Assembly: GCA_964401685.1 (NCBI GenBank)
Contig: CAYNZH010000016.1
Span: forward strand, 1-51,734
Source of the DNA: DASRQK01 sp964401685
GTDB taxonomy: Bacteria > Bacteroidota > Bacteroidia > Sphingobacteriales > Sphingobacteriaceae
Length of the DNA: 51,734 bases
Reading direction: 5' to 3'
Shown: positions 8,011 through 16,513 of the stretch, one piece after another
Layout: each line of letters begins with the position of its first letter
Position numbering within the stretch: position 1 is the stretch's first letter
Notes under the pieces: generated by a model
What the model saw: the letters and a program-made list of their open reading frames with translations, nothing else
Told to the model about the DNA's origin: nothing
Databases searched by the model: none
Translations under genes and position numbers: made by a program

Positions 8011-8855
8011 GATATAGCGAAGTAAATTTTTATTGTACAAATGGTGAATCCTGGCAACAGGAATTGCTTATTCAAGATCTTGGCAATTTGGGCTTTGATA
8101 CTTTCGAAGAGAGAGATTTTGGTTTCTCGGGTTATTTGCCTACCGAAAGGTTCGATGCTGACCTGGTGGATCAACTTCTTCGGTCTCTGCCCCTGCCATT
8201 TCACGTGGACTACGAAGTTAAAGAAATTGAAACACAAAATTGGAACGCTATCTGGGAAAGCAATTTCAGTCCCATCATGATTGATGACCAATGTTATGTG
8301 CGCGCCTCCTTTCATCCAGCACGTAGAGATGTCCCTCTTGAAATCGTGATTACTCCGAAGATGTCTTTCGGTACTGGCCATCATCAGACAACTGCGATGA
8401 TGGCACGCTATATTCTGGAAGGTAAAAGCTGGGAAGGGAAATCAGTGCTCGATATGGGCTGTGGAACGGGTATTTTGGGTATTCTGGCAGCAAAAATGGG
8501 CGCCTCCGACGTGCTTGCAATTGACAATGACGAGATCTGTGTAGAGAACACCCTGGAAAATGCTCAGTTAAATAATGTTAAATTTTTGATAAAATCGGCG
8601 TTAGGCTCTGTTGAGAAAATAAATGGTTTGGTTTTTGATGCTATTTTCGCGAATATTAACAGAAATATCTTATTGGAGCATATGTCTGCCTATTCGGCGT
8701 CCATGCGGTCAGGTTCGTCCTTGTACATCAGCGGATTTTATCGGGAAAGCGATCTGGAAATTTTGAAAGTCAAAGCAGAAGACCATAATCTGGCCTTTAT
8801 TTCATCAAAATTTGACGATCCATGGGCAGCGGCTCATTTTGAAAAGATTCATTGA
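8007..8855 (+). CDS. prmA: Ribosomal protein L11 methyltransferase
   Basis: SAM-dependent methylation of ribosomal protein L11. The start is the ATG overlapping the tpiA stop (MRYSEVNFYC, 282 residues); the longer frame upstream reads antisense-like sequence over tpiA and is not coding. The N-terminal part (to about residue 115) is the L11-recognition domain, followed by FGTGHHQTT and the SAM-binding motif VLDMGCGTGILGILA, then AIDND and the FANINRNIL block that replaces the NPPY motif of other methyltransferases. Third gene of the GlmU-like, tpiA, prmA operon. Confidence 0.95.
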   Translation: MRYSEVNFYCTNGESWQQELLIQDLGNLGFDTFEERDFGFSGYLPTERFDADLVDQLLRSLPLPFHVDYEVKEIETQNWNAIWESNFSPIMIDDQCYVRASFHPARRDVPLEIVITPKMSFGTGHHQTTAMMARYILEGKSWEGKSVLDMGCGTGILGILAAKMGASDVLAIDNDEICVENTLENAQLNNVKFLIKSALGSVEKINGLVFDAIFANINRNILLEHMSAYSASMRSGSSLYISGFYRESDLEILKVKAEDHNLAFISSKFDDPWAAAHFEKIH

Positions 8856-8926
8856 GAATATATTTCTCAACAATTTATACAGGATTTCGTGGAAAATTGT
8901 ATTAATTTTGTTAATTTACTTATTAA

Positions 8927-8971
8927 TTTGAATTTATAACAACTTATAATTTATATTTGTATTACAAACAT
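8927..8971 (+). promoter_or_regulatory. Promoter and palindromic site before the XRE regulator
   Basis: TTTG at 8927-8930, 21 bases, then TATATTTG at 8952-8959 fit the Bacteroidota promoter. An imperfect palindrome (ATATTTGT at 8953-8960, ACAAACAT at 8964-8971, 7 of 8 pairs) overlaps the -7 box. This is where an autorepressing HTH protein would bind; that role is inferred. The whole 8856-9032 region is very AT-rich. Confidence 0.6.
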
Positions 8972-9032
8972 CGATAACGAGATTACTTAAATAATTAATT
9001 CTGTATATAAACGTTTATTCATATTTATCAAG

Positions 9033-9368
9033 ATGAATGCATTAGGAAAAAAAATTAGATTGTTACGGCACCAGAAGGGTTGGAGCCAGGAGGATGTGGC
9101 AAAGCGACTAGATATTTCTATTCCTGCCTTTTCTAAAATAGAAACGGGGATTACTGATGTGAATCTTTCACGTCTTGATCAGATTTCTAAATTGTTCGGT
9201 ATGACAATAGTACAACTGTTGGCGACCGGGGATCCAGAAGAAGAGAAGAAGTATGTCTCTGAATTGTCTGTGGCGACTAAAAAACTCCAGGACAGGGATT
9301 CGGACGTTATCGAGTTGCAAAAGAAGGTCATCGAGCTTTACGAGCAACTGCACGAGAAGTCCAAGTGA
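9033..9368 (+). CDS. XRE-family HTH transcriptional regulator
   Basis: A 111-residue protein with a Cro/C1-type helix-turn-helix at about residues 5-62: LRHQKGWSQEDVAKRL, ISIPAFSKIETG and LDQISKLFGM. Residues about 70-108 are rich in Lys, Glu and Leu with heptad-like spacing and probably form a coiled coil for dimerisation. Proteins of this shape are frequent in Sphingobacteriales. Its targets are unknown; the palindrome over its own -7 box suggests autoregulation. It stands alone between prmA and a bidirectional terminator. Confidence 0.9.
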   Translation: MNALGKKIRLLRHQKGWSQEDVAKRLDISIPAFSKIETGITDVNLSRLDQISKLFGMTIVQLLATGDPEEEKKYVSELSVATKKLQDRDSDVIELQKKVIELYEQLHEKSK

Positions 9369-9421
9369 TTGATGTCGGATTTCGGTCCGAGGCGATCAGC
9401 ATTTATGGGAGTAGTTTTTAA

Positions 9422-9474
9422 AAAAAGCTTATCTTTTGTTTAAAATTGAAATTTAAACAAAAGATAAGCTTTTT
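9422..9474. terminator. Bidirectional terminator: 23-bp perfect inverted repeat
   Basis: Arms at 9422-9444 and 9452-9474 are perfect reverse complements over 23 bp, with a 7-base loop (ATTGAAA). The ends are an A5 run and a T5 run, so it can terminate the XRE gene from the left and the L-lysine 6-transaminase gene from the right. The stem is much longer than needed for termination. Confidence 0.85.
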
Positions 9475-9498
9475 GCGTGCTTAGACAGGGTTCACGTC

Positions 9499-10845
9499 TC
9501 AGACTGATTTCGCGGTCAGATTGCGCGCAATACGCTTGATGATCGCAAGCCCTTTGTCCAGGGTTTCCTTGTCAATGTTCAGTGCAGGCCTAAAGCGGAT
9601 GCTCTGCTTGCCACAACCGAGAAATAGTGCTCCTTCCGTCAGACCATCCTTAACAAATTGATCTCTCAACTCAGCGGACGGAAGATCAAAGGCAACAAAC
9701 AAACCTTTACCCCGGATATTGGATAAAGAATCAAATTCCTGCTGTATCTTCTCTAATTCGCTGATCAAATAGGCTCCCAACTGAGCAACATGGGTTACCA
9801 GATCTTCCTCCTCGATGATCTGAAGAATCTTCGTCGATCTGACCATATCCACGAGATTACCGCCCCAGGTAGAGTTTATTCGCGAGGAAACTTTAAACAC
9901 ATTCGTCTCAATTTCGTCAACACGTGGTCCTGCCAATACACCACAGACTTGCATTTTCTTTCCGAAGGCAATGATGTCCGGCCGCGCGTTTTCACCGAAG
10001 TGCTGGTGCGCCCAAAACTTTCCTGTCAGGCCGACTCCGGTCTGTACTTCGTCAAAGATCAAGAGCGCCTCATGTTCGATTGCCAGACGCTTTAACGCCT
10101 CCATAAACTCAACCCGGAAATGATGATCTCCTCCTTCGGCCTGTATGGGCTCCAAAATGATGGCACAAATATCATCCGGGTTGCTTGCAAATGCTTCTTT
10201 GATTTGGTTCAAAGCCTTATTTTCCCTTTCGATCAGATCCGGAAGATTGGTCTCAGTAAGTGGGAATTTTATCATAGGATTAGAAATCCTCGGCCAGTCG
10301 AATTTTGCAAACCATTTGGTTTTATCAGCCTGCGTGTTGGTTAAACTCATGGTATAACCTGTCCTTCCGTGGAAAGCCTGCTCAAAATGTATGACTTTAA
10401 ATCCTTTTTCCTCTGTATAGCCTTTCTGAAAATTCTTCTGCACTTTCCAGTCCATCGCTATTTTAAGTGCATTTTCAACAGCAAGTCCGCCTCCAGCCAC
10501 AAAAAAGGCGTGGGGAAGATAATCAGGGATAGCTACGCGGCTAAAAGTTTCTACAAATTGCGCATATTCCAGAGTGTAAACGTCGGAGTTGGATGGATTG
10601 GTCAGCGCTGCATTCATCAGACTCTTTTTGAACGACTCGTCGCTAAGCATTTTTGGATGATTGTATCCCAATGGGACAGACGCGAAACAGGTGAAGAAAT
10701 CGAGCAGTTCCCGGTCGTACTTTGAGTCGTAAATAGTTGTTCCCTGGCTTCTTTCCATGTCAAAGGTCAGGTCGTAACCATCTGCGAGAATGTGCTTGCT
10801 CAACGTGCTTCGAACATCTTTTGGATCAATTTTTATAGAATACAT
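9499..10845 (-). CDS. lat: L-lysine 6-transaminase
   Basis: Class III PLP-dependent aminotransferase of 448 residues that transfers the epsilon-amino group of L-lysine to 2-oxoglutarate, giving allysine (which cyclises to piperideine-6-carboxylate) and glutamate. Visible motifs: FFVAGGGLAVENALKIA (about 114-130), EPIQAEGGDHHF, the cofactor aspartate in IFDEVQTGVGLTG, and the PLP lysine in IIAFGKKMQVCG (K296 or K297). The AFGKKxQVCG block is close to mycobacterial LAT and separates it from ornithine or GABA aminotransferases. No semialdehyde dehydrogenase is adjacent, so the rest of lysine degradation must be elsewhere. A clear promoter lies 30 bases upstream. Confidence 0.92.
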   Translation of the reverse strand: MYSIKIDPKDVRSTLSKHILADGYDLTFDMERSQGTTIYDSKYDRELLDFFTCFASVPLGYNHPKMLSDESFKKSLMNAALTNPSNSDVYTLEYAQFVETFSRVAIPDYLPHAFFVAGGGLAVENALKIAMDWKVQKNFQKGYTEEKGFKVIHFEQAFHGRTGYTMSLTNTQADKTKWFAKFDWPRISNPMIKFPLTETNLPDLIERENKALNQIKEAFASNPDDICAIILEPIQAEGGDHHFRVEFMEALKRLAIEHEALLIFDEVQTGVGLTGKFWAHQHFGENARPDIIAFGKKMQVCGVLAGPRVDEIETNVFKVSSRINSTWGGNLVDMVRSTKILQIIEEEDLVTHVAQLGAYLISELEKIQQEFDSLSNIRGKGLFVAFDLPSAELRDQFVKDGLTEGALFLGCGKQSIRFRPALNIDKETLDKGLAIIKRIARNLTAKSV

Positions 10846-10874
10846 ATTTTTTAATTAATTTATGGTCAATTTAC

Positions 10875-10907
10875 CAAAAATAGCCCTTTTCTATAGCAAA
10901 AGCAAAA
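10875..10907 (-). promoter_or_regulatory. Promoter of L-lysine 6-transaminase gene
   Basis: On the minus strand TTTTG (10907-10903), 20 bases and TATTTTTG (10882-10875) match the Bacteroidota promoter. The start codon is 29 bases downstream of the -7 box. Confidence 0.7.
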
Positions 10908-10969
10908 TTTGTAAACCAATTATCTGCGAATTTTTTAAGATTACCGGTTTAAAACGTTTAAACTCGCTT

Positions 10970-11866
10970 TTAGGCGGGGAAGTGGGTATGCATTCCGAGC
11001 AGACCTGTCAGGCCGCCGGTGTGCAGTATTAACACCCGTTCATGTGGTAGAATCACTTCCTTTTTGATCAGATCCACCACGGCATAACACAATTTGCCTG
11101 TATAGACGGGTTCTATCAAGATACCGGTCTGGGCACAAAATGATTTAATAAAGGTCAATAGTTCGGGTTTAGTTTTGGCATATCCTCCAAATGAATACTC
11201 CGGATGCCATTGGTAGGCAGCATCTGGGTAAAGATTTTTGATCTGCGTTGTGAGGCCATCCCCGCCTTTTAAGACCGGTACTCCGTGCAATTGAATGTTG
11301 TCTCTTCTTTGGTGAATGGCTTTTGAAAGTCCGGCCAATGTCGTGCCCGTGCCACATGCGCAGAAGAGATGATCGTAGGCGTTTTCATTGATTTCCTCAA
11401 CGACGGTCCCAACCCCCGAAAGTGCGTGGATAGAATATCCGCCTTCATCAATAAAATACGCTTGAGACTGGCGTTCTTGGAAATCCTGAAACAACGCCCG
11501 CTTATCCTGATAATCCTGTCTGCTAACGAAGATGAGCTCCATCCCATACAGGGAACAAATGGTCAGTACAGCGTTGGAAACTGTTTCTCCACGCACAAAC
11601 CCCACGGTCTTTATCCCCAATTGCGCGCCCACGCAGGCCGTGGCGAGTAGATGGTTGGACCAGGCGCCTCCGAAGGTAACCAGTGCAGTCGCTCTGCTCT
11701 TCTGCGCATCGCGAACGATGCCTTGCAACTTGCGCCATTTATTGCCGGATATAAACGGGTGTATCAAGTCATCCCTTTTCATGGAAATATGGACTTTAGA
11801 GCGCTGAATCTCATTCAATTGAATAGCAGAAATAGGGCTGTGTGTCTTTAGAATATCAAGTTCCAT
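10970..11866 (-). CDS. PLP-dependent ACC deaminase/D-cysteine desulfhydrase family protein
   Basis: A 298-residue fold type II PLP enzyme. The cofactor lysine should be K43 in FISGNKWRKLQG, followed by VTFGGAWSNHLLATA (the serine/asparagine loop) and the CGTGTTLAGL phosphate-binding loop. The family contains 1-aminocyclopropane-1-carboxylate deaminase and D-cysteine desulfhydrase; in most Bacteroidota members the true substrate is not known. At about 300 residues it is shorter than the canonical 330-340. It lies behind the lysine transaminase in the same direction but transcription runs from this gene towards lat, with a separate promoter before lat. Confidence 0.85.
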   Translation of the reverse strand: MELDILKTHSPISAIQLNEIQRSKVHISMKRDDLIHPFISGNKWRKLQGIVRDAQKSRATALVTFGGAWSNHLLATACVGAQLGIKTVGFVRGETVSNAVLTICSLYGMELIFVSRQDYQDKRALFQDFQERQSQAYFIDEGGYSIHALSGVGTVVEEINENAYDHLFCACGTGTTLAGLSKAIHQRRDNIQLHGVPVLKGGDGLTTQIKNLYPDAAYQWHPEYSFGGYAKTKPELLTFIKSFCAQTGILIEPVYTGKLCYAVVDLIKKEVILPHERVLILHTGGLTGLLGMHTHFPA

Positions 11867-11952
11867 CTAAAGATAAAAGTACAAATTTTTTTGATTTTTT
11901 CCGGAATTTTGCGTATATTGAAAGAGAATAGAAGTTTTAAATAGATGAACAC

Positions 11953-12432
11953 ATGAAAAAATACTTTGGAAATGCCTATAAATCGGGACTGATACTCTCA
12001 CTCTGTATAATTATGGCCTTTGGTACTGCCCAGGCCGACGCGAATGTTACTCCGATCAGTACGGAGAGGAATGAATCGCTGTTCTCGACGGTTCAAGATC
12101 CGGTCAAGGAACGTGCGAAGGCAAAGAAGCGTCATGAAAAGCAGCAGAAAAAACTGGAAAAGCAAGCAAAAAAATTAGAAAAGCAAAAGAAGAAGATCCA
12201 GAAAATTGATAAAAAGATTTCAAAAATTCGCAGTGATCTAAATAAGCAGGCAGTGAAAGTAGACAGACTTACGGCTGACTATGACCGAGCGTCCAGAATT
12301 ACGGGGTCGGAGGAAGTCAAAACGACCAGGCTGAAAGTCCAACTCGACAAGGAGATCTTGAAAATGAGCAGACTCGAAAACAAACTTCGGAAGGAGCAAT
12401 CAAAATTGTCCAAGGCCCTCAAAAAGATATAA
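11953..12432 (+). CDS. Secreted Lys-rich coiled-coil protein of unknown function
   Basis: No family recognised. The 159-residue protein opens with a basic stretch, a hydrophobic segment at about residues 13-28 and a likely signal peptidase site after AQA. Residues about 50-158 are almost entirely charged, dominated by Lys, Gln and Glu, with the heptad spacing of a long coiled coil (KKLEKQAKKLEKQKKKIQK near 66-84). The A-rich codons explain the local base bias. It sits 19 bases before the rluD-like gene but that gene has its own -7 box. Possible roles are an envelope spacer or a periplasmic binding partner; this is guesswork from composition. Confidence 0.75.
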   Translation: MKKYFGNAYKSGLILSLCIIMAFGTAQADANVTPISTERNESLFSTVQDPVKERAKAKKRHEKQQKKLEKQAKKLEKQKKKIQKIDKKISKIRSDLNKQAVKVDRLTADYDRASRITGSEEVKTTRLKVQLDKEILKMSRLENKLRKEQSKLSKALKKI

Positions 12433-12439
12433 TTTTAAG

Positions 12440-12447
12440 TAGTTTTG
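12440..12447 (+). promoter_or_regulatory. -7 box before the RluD-like gene
   Basis: TAGTTTTG matches TAnnTTTG exactly and ends only 4 bases before the ATG. No clear TTTG is found at the expected -33 distance, so the site is tentative. Confidence 0.4.
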
Positions 12448-12451
12448 TACC

Positions 12452-13474
12452 ATGCAAAATGAGGAGCACATCCAGGATCTGGAAGATCAGGATTTGTATG
12501 AACATCATCGGATTGTGGTAGACAAAGGGCAGTCTCTTTTGAGACTGGACAAATTTCTGATGCATAGAATCGAGAATGCATCCAGAAACCGTATTCAAAA
12601 TGCCGTCGACGCGGGTTCAGTTTTAGTCAATGACAACACGGTCAAATCCAGCTACAGGGTGAAGCCTCATGATGTAATTACTGTGGTATTGCCGCATCCG
12701 CCAAGGGACACGGAGGTGTATCCCGAGAATATTCCACTTAGGATCCCTTATGAGGACGACGATATTCTGGTGGTAGAAAAGGAGGCAGGAATGGTAGTTC
12801 ACCCCGGATATAACAATTATTCGGGAACTCTGGTCAATGCTTTGGTTTATCATTTTAGCCAGTTGCCCGAACTTCCTGGAAATGATGGGCGGCCGGGTTT
12901 GGTTCACCGCATTGATAAAGACACTAGCGGGCTTCTTGTGATCGCAAAAAACGAATGGGCAATGACCTATTTGGCCAAACAATTTTTTGATCATAGTATT
13001 TCAAGGAAGTATATCGCGTTAGTTTGGGGCGATCTGCCGCAGGATGGGTCGATCAGTGGTTATATTGGACGTAGCCCCAGAGACAGGAGAGTGATGCAAC
13101 TATATGACACACCCGAACATGGAAAATGGTCGGTCACACACTTTAAGGTACTCGAGCGCCTGAAGTATGTTACCCTTATAGAATGCCAACTTGAAACCGG
13201 AAGAACTCATCAAATCAGGGCTCATCTGAAATCGCTTGGCCACCCTCTTTTCAATGACGAAACCTATGGTGGAGATAAAATATTAAAAGGTACCGTTTTC
13301 AGTAAATATAAGCAGTTTGTTGAAAATTGTTTTTCACTACTGCCGAGACAAGCCTTGCACGCGAAAGAATTGGGTTTTCAACACCCCCAAACCAAGGAGT
13401 GGGTGCACTTTGAATCACCCCTCCCAATGGATTTCCAATCGGCACTGGATAAATGGAGGGAATATAGTCGATGA
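12452..13474 (+). CDS. rluD: RluA/RluD-family 23S rRNA pseudouridine synthase
   Basis: Isomerises uridines to pseudouridine in large-subunit rRNA. In its 340 residues there is an S4 RNA-binding domain at about 28-90 (LDKFLMHRI, ALDAG-like VDAGSVLVN, YRVKPHD) and the synthase domain from about 98 to 320. The catalytic aspartate is D155 in GLVHRIDKDTSGLLVIAKN, and the CQLETGRTHQIRAHL motif follows. S4 plus this domain is the RluD architecture, so modification in helix 69 is likely, but RluA-type paralogs are common in Bacteroidota and the symbol is provisional. It is coupled by ATGA overlap to the next gene. Confidence 0.92.
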   Translation: MQNEEHIQDLEDQDLYEHHRIVVDKGQSLLRLDKFLMHRIENASRNRIQNAVDAGSVLVNDNTVKSSYRVKPHDVITVVLPHPPRDTEVYPENIPLRIPYEDDDILVVEKEAGMVVHPGYNNYSGTLVNALVYHFSQLPELPGNDGRPGLVHRIDKDTSGLLVIAKNEWAMTYLAKQFFDHSISRKYIALVWGDLPQDGSISGYIGRSPRDRRVMQLYDTPEHGKWSVTHFKVLERLKYVTLIECQLETGRTHQIRAHLKSLGHPLFNDETYGGDKILKGTVFSKYKQFVENCFSLLPRQALHAKELGFQHPQTKEWVHFESPLPMDFQSALDKWREYSR

Positions 13475-14307
13475 AGTTAAAATATGCGATTCTAAACGGG
13501 GGTTTTATTGTAGACAATGAACAACATTTCGGAATTGAAAATCGCGGGATAAAATATGGCGACGGACTATTTGAAACAATGCTCTGGACCGGCGGACAGA
13601 TTCGGTATCTGGGTTATCATGTCGATCGTTTGAAAAAGAGCCTTAAAACCCTCCGAATACAAGATTTTGATAGATTTGACGCGGACAAAATTCATGCGCA
13701 AGCGCTCGCTTTGATCGACAAAAACAAGCTTGATGCTGAAGCTGATTACAGATTGCGTCTACAATTGTTTAGAAACGGAAGTGGTTTATATAGTCCCGTT
13801 CGAAATGATGCACAGTATTTTCTGGAGATCGATCCCATTCAGCCGGAATCGAAGAACAAAAAGAGCGGGCTAATTGTGGGTCTCTACGCAGACCATTTCA
13901 AGGCTGCGAGTTCGCTGGCCAACCTTAAATCGTCCAATGCGCTGATTTTCGTGCTTGCCGGTCTGTTTAGAAAGGAGGCGGGCTTGGACGAAGTAATCAT
14001 TCTCAACCAGGACGGTCTGGTCTGCGAAGCCATGAGTTCCAATGTATTTGTGTACTATCGGGGCACGCTCTACACACCGGCTCTGTCTGAGGGGTGCGTG
14101 GACGGCGTGATGAGAAGGGCAGTCATCGAAATGGCTTCCAAGCTTGAGCTTCCCCTTGTGGAGGCTCGAATCGATCCCGCACTTCTCTTAGAAGCTGACG
14201 AGATTTTCCTTACCAATGCACTGAAGGGTATTCAATGGGTTATGGGCTATCAAAATAAGCGATATTTCAATCGGATCGCCAAAGATCTGCAACGTGTGCT
14301 TGATTGA
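13471..14307 (+). CDS. Class IV aminotransferase (branched-chain / 4-amino-4-deoxychorismate lyase type)
   Basis: A 278-residue fold type IV PLP enzyme. The start has the family pattern NRGIKYGDGLFETM (24-37), the PLP lysine should be K153 in ANLKSSNALIFVLA, then EVIILNQDG, and the conserved Glu in CEAMSSNVF that contacts the pyridine nitrogen. The family includes branched-chain aminotransferase, D-amino-acid aminotransferase and PabC lyase. Its short length and the GDGLFETM start favour PabC-like or a generic BCAT-like enzyme over IlvE. The ATG overlaps the rluD stop. Confidence 0.85.
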   Translation: MKLKYAILNGGFIVDNEQHFGIENRGIKYGDGLFETMLWTGGQIRYLGYHVDRLKKSLKTLRIQDFDRFDADKIHAQALALIDKNKLDAEADYRLRLQLFRNGSGLYSPVRNDAQYFLEIDPIQPESKNKKSGLIVGLYADHFKAASSLANLKSSNALIFVLAGLFRKEAGLDEVIILNQDGLVCEAMSSNVFVYYRGTLYTPALSEGCVDGVMRRAVIEMASKLELPLVEARIDPALLLEADEIFLTNALKGIQWVMGYQNKRYFNRIAKDLQRVLD

Positions 14308-14378
14308 CATTTTGTCCTGACATGCTGTCCTTGGAATGCAAATTGATAGTTTGAATCAAGATTAATCGAATAAAATTT

Positions 14379-16274
14379 ATGAAAGAATCAGGAAGTATAT
14401 CTATTCACACCGAGAACATTTTTCCGGTGATCAAGAAGTTTTTGTATTCCGATAATGAAATTTTTTTGAGGGAGTTGGTTTCGAATGCGGTGGATGCCAC
14501 TCAGAAACTCAAGCGCCTCTCCAGCCTCGGACAGTTTGAAGGCTCTCTGGATGATACGTATATAGACGTTTCATTCGACGAAAACGCCAAAACGATTACT
14601 ATTTCCGATCGGGGGATTGGAATGACCGCAGAGGAAGTCAAAAAGTACATTAATCAAATCGCGTTTTCCGGAGCGAGCGAGTTTGTTGAGAAATTCAAGG
14701 AAGCAAAGGACGCAAATGAAATCATTGGACGCTTTGGGCTAGGTTTTTACTCGGCATTTATGGTCGCAGATGTTGTAGAAATCCAGACCTTATCATATCA
14801 GGAAGGTTCTCAAGCGGTCAAATGGACGTGCGACGGAAGTACTAGTTATGAAATCTCTGAAGGCACACGTCAAGCCCGCGGGACAGATATCATTTTGCAT
14901 ATCAACGCCGAATCGGAGGAGTTTTTAAATCGTGCTCGTCTTCAGGAGATCCTGGATAAATATGCCCGCTTTTTGCCCGTACCTATTCGTTTCGGTACCC
15001 GTACGACAAGTGAACCTGACGGAGAGGACGAAAACGGCAAACCTAAGTTCAAGTCAGTAGAAGTCGATAATATTGTTAATAACACACATCCTGCTTGGGT
15101 AAAAGCGCCCTCCAGCTTGAATGATCAGGATTATCTTGATTTCTATAGGGAGCTGTATCCTCTTTCAATGGATGAACCGCTATTTTGGATTCACTTAAAC
15201 GTCGATTTTCCGTTTAATTTAACTGGAATCTTGTATTTCCCGAAGATTAAGAATGATTTCGATATACAAAGGAATAAGATCAAACTCTTTTCACGGCAAG
15301 TTTTCATTACTGATGAAGTCAAGGACATTGTACCTGAGTTTCTTATGCTTTTGCACGGCGTTCTTGATTCTCCTGATATCCCGCTAAACGTTTCCAGAAG
15401 TTTTTTACAAGCAGATGGCAATGTCAAGAAAATCAATGCCCATATTACCAAGAAGGTTGCTGACAAGTTGTCTGAAATTTTTAAGGCAGACCGCAAAGGA
15501 TTTGAGGAAAAATGGGATGACATTGGTTTGTTCGTGAAATACGGCATGCTGAGTGATGAGAAGTTTGCGGAGAAAGCGAAGGACTTTTGCTTGGTGAAAA
15601 ATACCGAGGGCGAGTTTTTTACGCTTAAGGAGTATGCTGAAAAGGTAAAGGATATTCAAAAAGACAAGAACGGTCAGGTTGTCTATCTTTATACGCCCGA
15701 TGCGAAGAGCCAAGATTCTTATATTCAGCCAGCAAAGTCAAAGGGTTATGATATTTTGGAATTCAATTCTCCGATCGATAGCCACTTCGTTGCTTACCTG
15801 GAACAGCAGTCTGATAATACGTCGTTGAAGCGAATCGATTCTGATGTTGTGGACAAGTTGATTGAGAAGGAAGATAAGGTCGCATTAGTCCTAAATGAGG
15901 AGGAGGTAAAAACCGTAGAAGAAGTATTTAATGGCGCAATTTCGGACGAATCCATGAAGGTTCAGGTTGAAGCTTTGGGCGAGAATGACCTGCCGGTGAC
16001 AGTCACAATGGATGAGTTTATGCGTCGGATGAAAGAGATGTCTCAAACTGGGGGCGGGGGAGGAATGAATTTTTATGGATCAATCCCTGACAACTATAAG
16101 GTAACGATCAACGGAAATCACCCGCTCATGAAGAGAATCTTGGAACAGGGGGATAAGGAGAGCAAGGCTGCGCTTGCCAAGCAAGCATTTGACTTGGCAT
16201 TATTGTCAAAAGGGATGCTTTCGGGTCAGGATTTGACACAGTTTATTCAGCGGAGTGTTCAGATGATAAATTAA
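14379..16274 (+). CDS. htpG: Molecular chaperone HtpG (bacterial Hsp90)
   Basis: ATP-dependent cytoplasmic chaperone that remodels client proteins as a homodimer. The 631-residue protein has the GHKL ATPase domain at about 1-215 with ELVSNAVDATQKL, ISDRGIGMT and GRFGLGFYSAFM, a middle domain from about 230 to 490 with the NVSRSFLQ segment that contacts the ATP phosphate, and a C-terminal dimerisation domain. It starts with KESGSISIHTENIFP, the usual Bacteroidota HtpG start. I saw no heat-shock operator; the gene appears to be transcribed alone and is followed by a weak terminator and tRNA-His. Confidence 0.97.
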   Translation: MKESGSISIHTENIFPVIKKFLYSDNEIFLRELVSNAVDATQKLKRLSSLGQFEGSLDDTYIDVSFDENAKTITISDRGIGMTAEEVKKYINQIAFSGASEFVEKFKEAKDANEIIGRFGLGFYSAFMVADVVEIQTLSYQEGSQAVKWTCDGSTSYEISEGTRQARGTDIILHINAESEEFLNRARLQEILDKYARFLPVPIRFGTRTTSEPDGEDENGKPKFKSVEVDNIVNNTHPAWVKAPSSLNDQDYLDFYRELYPLSMDEPLFWIHLNVDFPFNLTGILYFPKIKNDFDIQRNKIKLFSRQVFITDEVKDIVPEFLMLLHGVLDSPDIPLNVSRSFLQADGNVKKINAHITKKVADKLSEIFKADRKGFEEKWDDIGLFVKYGMLSDEKFAEKAKDFCLVKNTEGEFFTLKEYAEKVKDIQKDKNGQVVYLYTPDAKSQDSYIQPAKSKGYDILEFNSPIDSHFVAYLEQQSDNTSLKRIDSDVVDKLIEKEDKVALVLNEEEVKTVEEVFNGAISDESMKVQVEALGENDLPVTVTMDEFMRRMKEMSQTGGGGGMNFYGSIPDNYKVTINGNHPLMKRILEQGDKESKAALAKQAFDLALLSKGMLSGQDLTQFIQRSVQMIN

Positions 16275-16300
16275 GTCCTTTGTACTGAGGACGTTTTTTT
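16275..16300 (+). terminator. Short terminator after htpG
   Basis: A 5-bp stem (GTCCT/AGGAC, arms 16275-16279 and 16288-16292) and a T7 run directly after the htpG stop. Short stem but well placed. Confidence 0.5.
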
Positions 16301-16327
16301 GGGAGATCAAAAATAGAGGTGAAATTA

Positions 16328-16359
16328 TTTGCTTTGTATCTCCCAAAATGTTAGTTTTG
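16328..16359 (+). promoter_or_regulatory. Promoter of tRNA-His
   Basis: TTTG at 16328-16331, 20 bases, then TAGTTTTG at 16352-16359: both boxes and spacing fit the Bacteroidota promoter. The tRNA begins 13 bases later. Confidence 0.75.
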
Positions 16360-16372
16360 CGAACCAAATCAC

Positions 16373-16447
16373 GGTGGGTGTAGCTCAGTTGGTTAGAGCA
16401 TCGGTTTGTGGTACCGAGGGTCGTCGGTTCGAGCCCGATCATCCACC
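16373..16447 (+). tRNA. tRNA-His (anticodon GTG)
   Basis: A full cloverleaf. The acceptor stem pairs GTGGGTG (16374-16380) with CATCCAC (16440-16446; one G-T wobble), and the extra 5' G at 16373 that is specific to tRNA-His faces C at 16447. The D arm contains GCTCAGTTGGTTAGAGC. The anticodon stem TCGGT/ACCGA encloses loop TTGTGGT with GTG at 16408-16410. The T arm contains GGTTCGAGCCC. The 3' CCA is not fully encoded (CC then T), so it is added after transcription. Confidence 0.97.
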
Positions 16448-16478
16448 CCTGTTCATGGTGAAGCCATGATCTAAAAGT

Positions 16479-16513
16479 AAAAATGCCGCTCTTGCAAAAG
16501 AAGCGGCATTTTT
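16479..16513. terminator. Terminator between tRNA-His and yqgE
   Basis: A perfect 12-bp stem (16479-16490 with 16502-16513) with A5 and T5 at its ends, placed between the convergent tRNA-His and yqgE genes. It can act in both directions and touches the yqgE stop codon. Confidence 0.85.

Noticed and set aside
11868..11875. TATCTTTA on the minus strand before the ACC-deaminase-like gene
   Set aside because: It has a mismatch and ends one base before the ATG, so transcription would begin inside the gene; no -33 box was found.
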